DNA of 64,000 nucleotides from Pelobates cultripes (taxonomy: Eukaryota > Chordata > Amphibia > Anura > Pelobatidae): assembly GCA_933207985.1 (NCBI GenBank), contig OW240914.1, forward strand, positions 209,393,777 through 209,457,776. The letters run 5' to 3'. Shown piece after piece: positions 46,719 to 59,860 of this stretch. The translations under genes and the position numbers were made by a program. Position 1 is the stretch's first letter. Every line of letters begins with the position of its first letter. The notes below the pieces were generated by a model. It was not told where the DNA came from and searched no databases. It saw nothing but the letters and a program-made list of their open reading frames with translations.

Positions 46719-47866
46719 TTAAATGAGTGTAATTGGCAAACGGATTAGTAGGTTCCGAGACATTTGAAGCTGACCACCAAGTAGTATTTTAGTATTAACA
46801 TTATAGGCTTTTTGTCCCAAGCAAGTTAGCTCACCTACAGACGTGTTATACATTGTCCCTTTCCTGGCTATACAAACATGACCTATAATGGAGGTTTTTA
46901 ACCACCATTCCAATTTACTTCTAGTACTTACTTGATGATCAGACTGGAAAGGTATCTGTTGTTCATATGTCTCAGAGCCAGGGTACCATATTTCCTTTGC
47001 CTCCCATGGCCACTGGTCTCCCATATTAGTACCTCCACACACATAGCAATTAGTTACATTAAGACTACCTGCAATACCCTCAGCCAAATCAATAAATAGG
47101 TTGTTAACATTATGGGGAATTTTATCCTCAATACTCATCTCCTCATAGAAGGAATGAGAAACCTGATGAGTTTGAGTTGCCACTGTCTCAGTTTCAAGAC
47201 CTACATATATTATTGTTCCTGAATCTACTCCTGTGCCATATATTTGAAACCCAAACAGACCTCCAAACCTGTCAATAAAGTACTGCAGATTGGAAATGGT
47301 CATGTGAACGGGGTTACACACATAGTTTTACAGTATGGTGTGGTAGGCAACCTTTGGATAATTATATCTTGATCCACTGTTTTTCCCAGGTTGCCCAACC
47401 TACACATGACAAATAGGGGCAGAAGTTAGTCTCTATTTGGGCAATCAGGATCAGTAGATCTTATACTGGGACATAAGTATTTATCATTAAACCCATAAGT
47501 TCGTTCCCATTTAAGATTACCACATACATTCCAAAGTCTTCCACTACCCGAAATCGCCTTACATGCATCAAATAGTAGAATACCAGTGGAATGTATGGAG
47601 TTACTATTCCGAATTACCAACCAAATTGTACGGGGTTGGAAATGGGGATCAAAACATTTAGACTCTCCTGATATTGGCTTGCACACACTATAATCAATAT
47701 CCAAATATCTACATTTAGATACAGATCCCTTACATTCATACTGTGAGTGCCAGATGAGAGTTTGGGATATTTGGTTACCTGTTTTAGTAGTCTTAATGCA
47801 ACTATCGCAATTCGGTATGTCTGTACTCCTACCTTCCTGAAAAATCATAAAAATACTAAGACACAA
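46719..47866 (-). pseudogene. env: ERV envelope, surface subunit
   Basis: Two minus-strand open pieces (47866-47426 and 47321-46719). The first starts with a hydrophobic segment MCLSIFMIF and is Cys-rich (NCDSCIKT, CKGSVSKCRYL). The second carries NVTNCYVCGGTN, also present in the ERV at 3980-10139. A stop or shift near 47420-47330 separates them. Confidence 0.75.
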
Positions 47867-48114
47867 TAAAACACATTATTCCTGAAATCCTCATTTTTCT
47901 TCGACCGTGCGATGGCCTCTCAGCTTCCCGATTGTGAGGGCTGCAAGGATGTTGTTCTTCTGATCCTCACTTTCCTTCACAGAGATCCCTTCAAGATACT
48001 CTGGCTATGACACGTAGGCAGGTGGTCAGGCTTTATTATGGCCGTCAAAACACCTACTTGATGATCTTTGTAGACTTTTAACTAGAATGTCTCGATATCC
48101 CCTCGTCACTCCGA

Positions 48115-48260
48115 CTGAGTTGCACGCTTCAACCGGGTCCTGCAAGGATTCTCAGGATCTGGAGTAGCTTGCCAAGAGTCTGCTGCTGGTTTAACCTTAG
48201 AATGATGAATCCAAGGAGTCACTTCCGCCACCTTTACAGCTATTGGGGTAGATAAAAGAA
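48115..48260 (-). pseudogene. pol: ERV integrase C-terminal tail
   Basis: Minus-strand translation contains VAEVTPWIHHSKVKPA followed by PDPENPCRTRLKR, the class I integrase C-terminal tract. Only this tail remains; the catalytic core and all of RT/RNase H are missing between here and the protease at 48426. Confidence 0.7.
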
Positions 48261-48425
48261 CAACATACAAAGGCTAACAGAATACACCCCGAGCTTTAAC
48301 TCAATATGTATTGGTGGGATATTACGAGCAAGTCCTGGAGGATTATTTTCTTCCCATACTCCTGGAATGTCAAGTAAGGATTCATCACTCTTAGGGTTAA
48401 CACTTGTCACTATGGAATAGAAGCG

Positions 48426-48790
48426 TCATTCTTCTTCCCTTGGCACCGATATCACCATTATGCCTGGTAATCCCTTAAACTTCAGAGATGTTAATCCATT
48501 AGGTAAAAGGTTATCTGAGCTTAAAGCTTCGATAATAGATCTCGTCCTAAAAGTTGAATCGGACACTCTGGCATATATAGGAACTAATGCTTCACCACAT
48601 GGCCTCCCAGAATACAAGTGCGACTCTTAAGAACCGGTCTAGCTGCACTTCTCCCAGTAGCTCCTATCACAGTTATAGTCTTCCCCGAAGGCGGAGCCAC
48701 CATCTTAGTCACCACAGAATGTTCAGCACCTGTGTCGATCATGAAAGAACTTCTCTTTCCCCCTATTGCTACATCGACCATAGGCTCCGC
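48426..48790 (-). pseudogene. pro: ERV protease
   Basis: The active-site block FMIDTGAEHSVV (D-T-G-A) is intact near 48740. Two frames (48781-48584 and 48617-48426) cover the protease fold. It would dimerise to process Gag-Pol. The downstream pol part is deleted. Confidence 0.75.
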
Positions 48791-49009
48791 TCGACCAAGT
48801 GGGATGGAGCCCAGTCGGTATCAATAGTCTTCCATGATAGTGTCAGCCAGACCCACAAAATCTCTATCTTCTCTTTCTCTAGGTCTCTGCGTGGGTGGAT
48901 AGTATCTGTCTCCTTGAACACTTCCTCTACTATTCCCATCATTCCCTCTAAAACTTCCTCTTACTCTATAACTACCACTATAACCTCCTCATACCCTTCT
49001 CTCTCCTTG

Positions 49010-49095
49010 TCTATCACCTTCATACTGCTCTCTCTGTGGACACTCACTCTTCCAATGTCCCTCCTTTCTACAATACGCACATTAATTCCTACTTA
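49010..49095 (-). pseudogene. gag: ERV nucleocapsid zinc knuckle
   Basis: The minus strand encodes CAYCRKEGHWKSEC, a perfect C-x2-C-x4-H-x4-C knuckle. A single knuckle is the gammaretroviral pattern. Confidence 0.75.
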
Positions 49096-49126
49096 AAGTC
49101 CCTTGCTCAGCCTATTCTCGTCTCCT

Positions 49127-49390
49127 CTATTCACTTCCCTGTCTTTCTACACTTAAGATAGCTACCGCTAGCATATCTGCCTTTTTCCTCATTTTACGTT
49201 CTTCCTCCGTCTCCCTATTCATATATACTGTATTTGCAATCTCCATTAGCTGTATTATGGACATCCCTACAAATCCCTCTAATTTCTGTAATTTCCTTTT
49301 ACTATCACCTTGGGCCTGGCTGACAAATGCTGAGTTAATCATCCTAGAATTCTCAGGAGCCTCTGGATTAAAGGGAGTATACAACCTATT
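49127..49390 (-). pseudogene. gag: ERV capsid C-terminal domain
   Basis: Open minus-strand piece with YTPFNPEAPENSRMINSAFV then KRKLQKLEGF and a charged tail RETEEERKMRKK. The order (major-homology-type block, KRKLQKLEG, charged helix) matches the class I capsid C-terminus. The matrix and the capsid N-terminus are not found upstream. Confidence 0.75.
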
Positions 49391-49436
49391 TGACTCAAGC
49401 AGTGTCTAATATGGGACTTCGGCAAGGCTGCCCAAT

Positions 49437-51826
49437 AATAGGTTCCAGTCTATGATTAGTAAAATAGGTGTAAGGGGGTGAGCTAATTTTATTAGTCGGC
49501 ATTTGGTGGATGAAAAAATGTTTTTTTTAAAGTGTTAAACCAAAAACCTACCAGTAGGTGTCACCAGAGGGTAATTGTATCAAAATAATCTTTATGGGTC
49601 TAATAAGAAAACTCAACTTTTAATATATTTATACATAAAATAAAACCTTATAGCAATAAATATATTAAAATAGGGTAAGCAATCCTACATCTATCTGTTA
49701 TAAACAATGTATTATCAATGTAACTCCCGAAGATGGCCAGTAGGTGGCTTAGAGTGCCTCCCTAAAGTCAAATGAAACAAATAGACTTTAATTAATTATG
49801 TCCTATTTTATTATTACTTATTTTAATCACTGTCCACCCTGATAGCTAGGCTTGATTAAATCTTTAGTTCTAAGGTAAATTAAACATTTCAGTTTGTAGT
49901 TTAGTAAAAGGGGACATTTTGGACAAAGCTGGGAGGGGCCCATCCAGTAACTAAAAAAAAGACCATATACCATCTGATACCATTGATCATTGATTAGGGG
50001 GAGGGGTAGTACAGAAATACAAGAGTTTGAAACACAGGAACAGATAGGTATGTGGGTAGGCGGGGACAGTAGAGCAGGGGGAGTGCAAATACTGACTATA
50101 TACCAGTTTTGGGAGTAAGAAATGGGCGTGGCTACTCTGGCTCTGGAGGATGTTTGGGGGGTTGGTAATCAGATGCCAGGGGGGGAGGGGATGTCCAAAG
50201 CAGTTGTAATTAAGTCCTTAGTTCTGACCACCATATGGCTACATTGTTTCCCATATGACACAGTTTAATTCACCAAGGCAATTTTTCAACAAATCAGTTT
50301 CCAACAGTCAATTTATAGAAACTGATCATAGAATTCCAGCCTACTAGTTACAGCCACATGTACACCCTGCACTAAATTTAAGTGAAGACTGCTACATGGA
50401 GGCCATGCGGCCACCAGGACAAGCTACTCCCTACTTTTTTTTTTTTTTTTTTAAACATACAAGACTAACAGCCTAGTGAATCAGAAGATTATTTCAACAG
50501 AGCATCTGATTCAAAAAGCTGTACAAATATACACACAGTTTCAACAGTCACACCAATCTCCTTATCACCAGCAACACATTGCGCAGTCACTAGGCCCAAA
50601 CACACACACAGGATCCTCACATGCTCAACAATATCACGACGTCGCACACACAAAATTAAATCAAAAAACCACCAAAGACTATACACTTATCAATGTAACT
50701 ATTATTCAAACCATACAACTATCCACGCTATTAATCCATATAAACTAACCGATCACATAACATTTCAACAAATTCATCTCTACAATTATCCGTACTATAA
50801 ATCAACTCTTGACTAACCAACTATATCACATTCTAGTAACCTCATCTTTACAGTCAGTGGTTATGGTACAGTTAGTAAGTGGTTATAATACAGTTTTAAA
50901 GTCACAGATCAGTTAGTAACAGTTATGGTATTATACATATAACATAAAACAGCAATTGTTAGTAATTTTTACACAATGTCAGTGGTTATGGTACCGTGCG
51001 CTATTTTACAGTTATACACACAATTTACACTCCCACTAGACAGCAGAGCTGTAACTTTCTAGTAGGACATACAAGTTAACCAATTCACCAACTACAATAT
51101 ATTTAACAACATTTACAATAATCCCAACTATTCTAACTGGCCAGCACCTCGAGAGCTTTCGATCTATTTATACACCAGAGATTCGATAAGTTCTTCGCTG
51201 CCCAGACACCACGTATAGCGAACTAGAGGGCAGAATTTACACAGTACCCAGCTAGTCTATTAAACTATCAATAAGCTAGTGGCTGGATTTACAACAGAGC
51301 ACACTTAGTTAAGATAGGGTGAAATCTAGCAAACTATAATATACAACAGAGTATGCTAGTCTCCCGGTCCCCCCGACCTAGCGAACAAAATTTACACCCT
51401 AGATACGCTAGTCAAGACAGGACACCGGTGTCCGACATGAGCTATTTACACCAGAACTCAGTCTGACCCAAACCACCTATATTAGACGGGCTGACTACAG
51501 AGCGTCTAATTTCCAGATAAGTGTTGCGCTTTTCACTTCTTCCTTCTATTGAAGGGGCCAATACCAATAACCGGTTCCAAATATAAAACCCCTTGTGGGT
51601 CTACCGCTCTAACGGTATCAATCTCACCTGTTAATTTCTGGACCTGGGTTCACTCATAGACGGAACAATCCGGGACTCACTGCGCAGAAGCCGATGATCT
51701 CCTGGACAAAAGGCCAGTGGCGCCGAGACGAAAGGAGGTCCACGCAGTAGAAGTCCAGGATTGTAGCGTAGAAGGTTTGGTAAAAGTTTACCGTCTCAAA
51801 TCTCTGTGCCAGCTTCCATGCAATGA
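49437..51826 (-). other. ERV leader and unassigned segment
   Basis: 2.4 kb between the PBS and the gag remnant. 50461-51826 is AC-rich on the plus strand with repeated phrases 'agttatggta' and 'ttacagttag', and may be a long leader. 49437-50440 has a different composition, with an (T)18 run at its right edge, and may be unrelated inserted DNA. No matrix ORF is visible. Confidence 0.5.
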
Positions 51827-51848
51827 GGTTCCCGGCCCAATTGCACCA
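51827..51848 (-). promoter_or_regulatory. ERV primer binding site, tRNA-Gly-like
   Basis: The minus strand reads tggtgcaattgggccgggaa, four bases after the LTR end. It resembles the complement of the tRNA-Gly (GCC) 3' end but with one extra A and one extra G. The assignment is tentative. Confidence 0.55.
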
Positions 51849-51852
51849 GAAA

Positions 51853-52277
51853 TGTTGCAGTGTAAGCATGCAGAAGCCAAACACAGAAATATTGGACACA
51901 GGTCTTCAGGAAGTAACAGGCCTTTATTCACATTACCGATCGGGTCTCAGATGAACTCCTGTTCCAACATTCTGAGAGACCAACACATAGTGTACATTCC
52001 TTATATAGCACTATAACTCCTCCCATTAATAGCTACACCCACATATACCTTTAACCAATCAATGAGCAGAATATAGACTTGTACATCTAGTCAAACCACA
52101 TGGCTCATCCAAGACAAAGGAAATAAGTGCAATTTCAGTTCCTGCATTCCTGCACATGCTCAGTACACTGATGACAGTATCCTAGCTACATGTAGCTAAC
52201 CAACTGACACAACATACACATATGCCACATGGAGATTTTGGCCTACTAAATTTTAACCATGCTGGAATCCCATCACA
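51853..52277 (-). repeat. ERV 5' LTR (minus strand)
   Basis: Same 425 bp as 45306-45730. Right border catcaca|gtagc with Gypsy sequence; left border cagaaa|tgttgcag with the leader. Confidence 0.9.
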
Positions 52278-52295
52278 GTAGCACTGTACCTTTAA

Positions 52296-54870
<2,575 letters not shown>

Positions 54871-54879
54871 TAAGTGTTT

Positions 54880-55510
54880 GATATTGTGGGTACACATGGT
54901 GACACCCGCACATACCCCATGGCAGAGGTAGAGTTTGCCACAGAGGTAGTAAAAGTTAAATGCCCTGTAGTACATGTAGCTCAAACACAAGAGCGTATAG
55001 GTAAGGCCAGGTTTCTGAGTACCTTGGACCTGGTCATAAGGTATTGGCAGGTTCCCCTGACAGAGACAGCAAAGGGAAGGACAGCGTTTTCTACTCCCAA
55101 GGGGTTATGGCAACATAAAGTACTGCCATTCAGGTGGCATAGTGCACCAGCCCCCTTTCAGCATATGAATAAGATACTTTGGCCCCACGGAGAGAATGCC
55201 GCTGCCTACCTTGGTGATGTGGCGATTCACATGGTGGACTTGGATGCACACCTGATGAAGGTCCAGTTAGTTGTGAATAATGTAAGGGCTGTCGGTCTGA
55301 CCGCTAACACTAAGTGTTATCTAGGATTTGAGGCAGCTAACTATTTGGGTTGTCCGCTTGGGTGGGGGTTCCTTAAACTACAAGGGAGCAAGGTAGCAGC
55401 CATCTACAATAGGCCACTTTCTGTAACTGAGGAGCAAGTCAGGGCTGGTACAGCCCCAGGTGACGTGAACATTCGTGGTTTGTGTTCTAAGGTCGCTCGA
55501 CCCGATGGGT
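54880..55510 (+). pseudogene. Gypsy reverse transcriptase fragment
   Basis: After the protease, the frame open from 54874 joins directly to RT motif A (ARFLSTLDLVIRYWQVPL), so the RT N-terminus is deleted. It continues with TAFSTPKGLWQHKVLPF, then AAAYLGDVAIH where YLDD is expected, then GLTANTKCYLGFE and ANYLGCPLG. The second catalytic Asp pair is broken by Gly. The RNase H and integrase that should follow are missing, and the ORF runs into the 3' LTR. Confidence 0.85.
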
Positions 55511-55513
55511 CTG

Positions 55514-55530
55514 AGCTGGGGGGGAGGATA
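55514..55530 (+). promoter_or_regulatory. Gypsy polypurine tract
   Basis: gctgggggggaggata directly precedes the 3' LTR start at 55531, as expected for plus-strand priming. Confidence 0.75.
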
Positions 55531-56345
55531 TGTGATAAAGTGAAGGCAGATAGGCCTTTTAACCCCAGGGGGAGTATGTGTAGTTTGTGTTTTGCACAAC
55601 ACAACGCATTGTTTAGTTATGGGCCCCTGGGGTGGAGCATTTGGAGAGAAGGGTGGGCCAATGCTCCACTCCACAGTTTAGTGGTTTTCTGGGGAGACAT
55701 AGATCCAGGCCAGGGTTTTTTGGACTGTCTCCAACCCACTGCACAGCTGCAGTTAATGAGCTGTTGCAGTGGGAATAAACTCCTCCCTGCTAGACAGGTA
55801 GAGAGGGATTGCTGGCTTCCTCCCAGGAAGCAGGTAGGAGAGAGGCTGATCTCTCCAGATAGAGTCAAAGAGACTAGGCACTGGGAGTGCAGAAAGGAAG
55901 CAGTCAAGGCTGGCTTGGAGCACTGGGAGTGCAGAAGGAAGCAGTCAAGGCTGGCTTGGAGGCACTGGGAGTGCGGAAAGGAAAGCAGTCAGGGCAAGGC
56001 TGGCTTGGAGCACTGGGAGTGCAGAAAGCAAAGCAGTCAGGGCAAGGCTGGCTTGGAGCACTGGGAGTGCAGAAAGGAAAGCAATAGGTTAGATAGCAGA
56101 GTGTTGCTATCTAATAAGGTTGGTGCAATATTGTGTTTAGTTTAACCCTGAGAGATAGGGAACTAATGTCAGTTAGTGCTCAGACGAGCTAGGTTTTTGT
56201 TTATAGGGTTTTCTGTTACATTTGTTTTCATTTACTGATGTATCCTGTGTGAACTTACAAATAAAGTGCCTGGAGTATTTGCAATTACAAGGACTGTGCA
56301 TGTTTTTGCCCTAGAGGACCGTGCTACCTGCAAACAAGGATCACA
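55531..56345 (+). repeat. Gypsy 3' LTR
   Basis: Copy of 44352-45165. The only difference I can find is an extra G in 'aaggttggtgcaatatt' near 56122. Followed by the target duplicate ACGC. Confidence 0.9.
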
Positions 56346-56840
56346 ACGCATAAGTGGTTGTGCATCAGTGCACTCAATCCCTTCCACTTTTGGGGCAGGG
56401 CTAGGTGGATGGCCCATGGAAACCACCCCGCCAGCAGAGTCATCAAAAAGCATAAGAGACTGCTGCATGGCTTGTGGCTCAGACTGCTAGGGTGATTTGC
56501 AAGGGGGTGAGGTGATAGACAGATGGCCATGGGCTGCAGGTGCCAACTCTGAGCTTTCGGCAGGGCACCGGGTGGGAGACAATGTGCAGGAACTGGAGGC
56601 ACTGTCAGCCAGCCAGTCTACTATCGCCTGTACTTGTTCTGGCCTCACCATTTGTAGAGCGGTATTCGGGCCTACCAAATAACGCTGAAGGTTTTGTCAT
56701 GTACTCGCACATGAGGAAGGTGTTTCACTTGTGCGTGTAGCTGGCACAGATCGACCACGTCCTCTCCTTGCAACAGGGATTCCACCAACACCAGAAGCAC
56801 CACGACCAGGGCCATGTCCCTTATTTGACGCTCTCCTCAT
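56346..56840 (-). pseudogene. hAT transposase N-terminal part
   Basis: The minus strand reads LVGPNTALQMVRPEQVQAIV then DWLADSASSS and, after a stop, SLMLFDDSAGGVVSMG up to DAQPLM at the Gypsy border. It joins the frame at 44351. This segment lies upstream of the BED finger. Frames differ along it. Confidence 0.6.
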
Positions 56841-56936
56841 TCTTTGCGTTCACCCACCAAACTAACAGATGTTTTATGTCAGGCGACAATGTAACCACCA
56901 ACAGTCAACAATTTTATTTTTTTTAAGTTTATTGGA

Positions 56937-57965
56937 AAATGCACCACAGGCCGCAAATGTACTATTTACCACCCAAAGAATTATAATTTTTGAAAGTGCG
57001 CTGTAAGCGCACTATTAGACGCTTCGATTTGACTCTCAGATATGAAGAGCAGGCTCCAAAATGTACTATTTAGCAGATTAGCAGCAAAACAATTAGAATG
57101 TTTACCACTGCGCAGTAAGCGCACTATTTGACGCTTCTATTTGACGCTCAGATATGAAATGCAGGCCCAAAATGTACTATTTAGCAGATTAGCACCCAGA
57201 AAATAAGAATTTTTACAACTGCGCAGTAAGCGCACTATTTGACGCTTCTATTTGACGCTCAGATATGAAATGCAGGCCCAAAATGTACTATTTAGCAGAT
57301 TAGCACCCAGAAAATAATAATTTTTACAACTGCGCTGTAAGCACACTATTAGACGCTTCTATTTGACTCTCAGAAATGAAGTGCACCCAACTAAAATATT
57401 ATTTAGCAGTTTAGCACCCAAGTTTTAAAACTGCAATGTTACAGCAGTATTTGACGCTTCTATTTGACTCTCAAATATGAAGTGCACGCCACTAATGTAC
57501 TTTTTAGCACCCAAAAAATTTTACGTTTTAAAACTGCAATGTGACAGCACTATTTGATGCTTCTATTTGACTCTCAGATTTGAAGAGCAGGCTCTAAAAT
57601 GTACCATTTAGCAGTTTAGCAGCAAAACAATTAGAATGTTTACAACTGAGCAGTAAGCGCCCAATTTTGCGCTTCTACTTGACTCTCAGATATGAAGTGC
57701 ACCACAGGCCGCAAATGTACTATTTAGCAGATTAGCAGCAAAACAATTAGAATGTTTACAACTGCGCAGTAAGCGCAGTATTTGACACTTCTATTTGACT
57801 CTCAGATATGAAGTGCACGCCCAAAATGTACCATTTAGCAGTTTAGCAGCAAAACAAATAGAATGTTTACAACTGCGCTGTAAGCACAATATTTGATGCT
57901 TCTATTTGACTCTCAGGTATGAAGTGCACCCCACTAATGTACATTTTAGCACCCAAAAAATTTAC
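56937..57965. repeat. Subterminal direct-repeat array of the hAT element
   Basis: About eight imperfect repeats of roughly 115-120 bp. Each contains 'aaaatgtactatttagcag', 'tttacaactgcgcagtaagc' and 'gacgcttctatttgactctc'. Subterminal repeats bind the transposase in several hAT elements; that role is inferred here. Confidence 0.85.
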
Positions 57966-58309
57966 TAGTTTGCAGAATTCTTTCCTAAGCTGTCCCTCAC
58001 AGCTGCAGCATCCTCTCCCTACACTAATAAGAGCTCATGTGCGTGCGGCGCTATGCGACTCCAGCTTATATATAGAGGCTGGGTCACATGCTGCACTGGC
58101 CAATCACAGCCATGCCATTAGTAGGCATGGCTGTGATGGCTTCTAAGGGCACACGAGTCAAACTCATATTATTGGCTGCCCTGCAGCCTTTGAAAATGCG
58201 CCATGAAATCTCCGAACACCAAACTCCAACCTGAACATACAGTGATATGTCCGTGTTCAGGTCCGGAGTCCAAAAAACCTAATTTTCAGGTTCGCTCAAC
58301 TCTAATCAG

Positions 58310-59130
58310 GACCCATTTTCTTGGATGCCAAAACTGCCAATTAGCCAATCCTGCTTGTAAAGGGCCGTTTTGCGGTGTTCGGAGGACAGGGCCACATTGG
58401 CGCTTTCTTATAAACAAACAGATGGCCCTGTGGGCCTGTTCTCGTAGGAGATTTAGCAACCGCCGGTGTTCCACTTTATAGAGCGTCAATTGCCATGAGG
58501 AACATCTGTGTCAACGTGCCACTGACATCCAGCAGTCTGTCCTTCGCAGAGCATAGACCCTGTTCCAGGTTTTTGCAGGTATTTTCCGCAAGTATCAAGA
58601 AGCAAGCAAATGCCGGGTCGAAATCGGAAGTAAGAGCCGGGGCATTATGCCTGAAGGTTCGCTCCGACCTCCTTATCCAAGGGGCGGCAGAGCCAGTAAT
58701 GCAGGGTTATGCAAAGTGGTCCAGAGGGGCCCATTATGAGGAGCGAGGGTGTTTAATGAGCCGGTGGATTGAAGAGGGGAGGGCCAGAAGGATCCAGAAT
58801 CTCACCAGGGTCATCAGCGGTGGTTGGCAGGCCCTTTGGCAATCAGTCAGGAGAGAGTTCAACACCGTCTCCCTCATGTAGTGGGAATAGCCTCTGAGAA
58901 AAAACCCTGCACCGGGGGATGTGGCACCAGAGCTGTTGGCCAATACTCATCCAGGACATCACAACCCTCCTCCACCGGGTGGCCACCTGAACCAGAAGCC
59001 ATCTTGGTTAACTTGACAGGCAGCTTCCTCTTTATCGGTGGGAGCGCCATGGCCCTTCCAAGATCCCTTACATGCAGATCCCATATCCACAGAGTTGAGG
59101 GAATTGCTTGAGTCGGTTCCCCGAGCACCT
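58310..59130 (-). pseudogene. DIRS copy 3 gag-like ORF
   Basis: The minus strand encodes HNAPALTSDFDPAFACFLIL, NLEQGLCSAKDRLLDVSG, TLTQMFLMAIDAL, then after a stop CGPVLRTPQNGPLQAGLANW with FWHPRKWVL, which leads into the RT at 40207 across the hAT insertion. An upstream piece (59128-58874) may be the N-terminus. Several stops. Confidence 0.55.
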
Positions 59131-59335
59131 GAGGTGCAGGGTCCAGGGAATGTCACCATGGAAGGCAGCCAGGGCTTTGGGCAGTGAGGCCACTATGGTG
59201 GCATGAATCCAGGCCTGGAGACTTTCTGGGCACGTAAATCTGCTCCGTCAGCCATGACTGTATCACTGCCATAGAGGTAAAACACTGTCAGTGCGGTACC
59301 TGGTGAGTCCAGCTGGGGGTCAGCCAACAAGCACA

Positions 59336-59800
59336 AACATACTATGCAGTATAGGCCAGCAGGGGAGGGGTAACTCTCAGCATGATTATAATAGTACCCT
59401 GTAGGTCCAGCAGTGCAGTCAGCGGGAGGGGTCACCCTCAGTATGATTATAACAGGACAATGTAGGTCCAGCAGTGCAGCCAGCAGGAGGGAGTCATCCT
59501 CATCATGATTATAACAGGACCCTGTAGGTCCAGCAGTGCAGTCAGTGAGGGGGTCACCCTCAGTATGATTATAACAGGACAATGTAGGTCCAGCAGTGCA
59601 GTCAGTGGAAATGGGTCACCCTCAGTATGATTATAACAAGACACTGTAGGTCCAGCAGTGCAGTCAGTGGGAGGGGGTCACCCTCAGTATGATTATAACA
59701 AGACACTGTAAGTCCAGCAGTGCAGTCAGTGATAGGGGGTCACCCTCAGAATGACTATAATAGGACACTGAAGGTCCACTGATGCTGTCAGAGGGAGTGT
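59336..59800. repeat. About 61-bp minisatellite
   Basis: About seven units of 'gtaggtccagcagtgcagtc' + 'agtgggagggggtcaccctc' + 'agtatgattataacaggac', at spacings of 60-62 bp. Confidence 0.9.
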
Positions 59801-59860
59801 CCCTGACACCCCAGCAGGGCCCAGTAGGGGGCAGTAATGTCAGACAGGGTAGTGCCCTGT

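Larger units (their letters stand above)
45306..52277 (-). mobile_element. Class I ERV with intact-looking LTR pair but no RT
   Basis: Minus-strand provirus: 5' LTR 52277-51853, PBS 51848-51827, long leader, gag remnant (capsid C-terminus, nucleocapsid), protease, integrase tail, env, polypurine tract, 3' LTR 45730-45306. It sits in the leader of the Gypsy element, between 'aaaaaaatagaaa' and 'gtagcactg'; no clear target duplication is visible. The two 425-bp LTRs look identical base for base on reading. RT, RNase H and most of integrase and gag are deleted. Confidence 0.9.

Noticed and set aside
45306..52277. Target duplication for the inner ERV
   Set aside because: Flanks 'atagaaa' and 'gtagcac' do not match over 4-6 bases; I could not support one.
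59336..59800. Regular direct repeats, also at 4669-4918 and 56937-57965, considered as CRISPR-like arrays
   Set aside because: The repeats are contiguous without unique spacers, and the genome is vertebrate.
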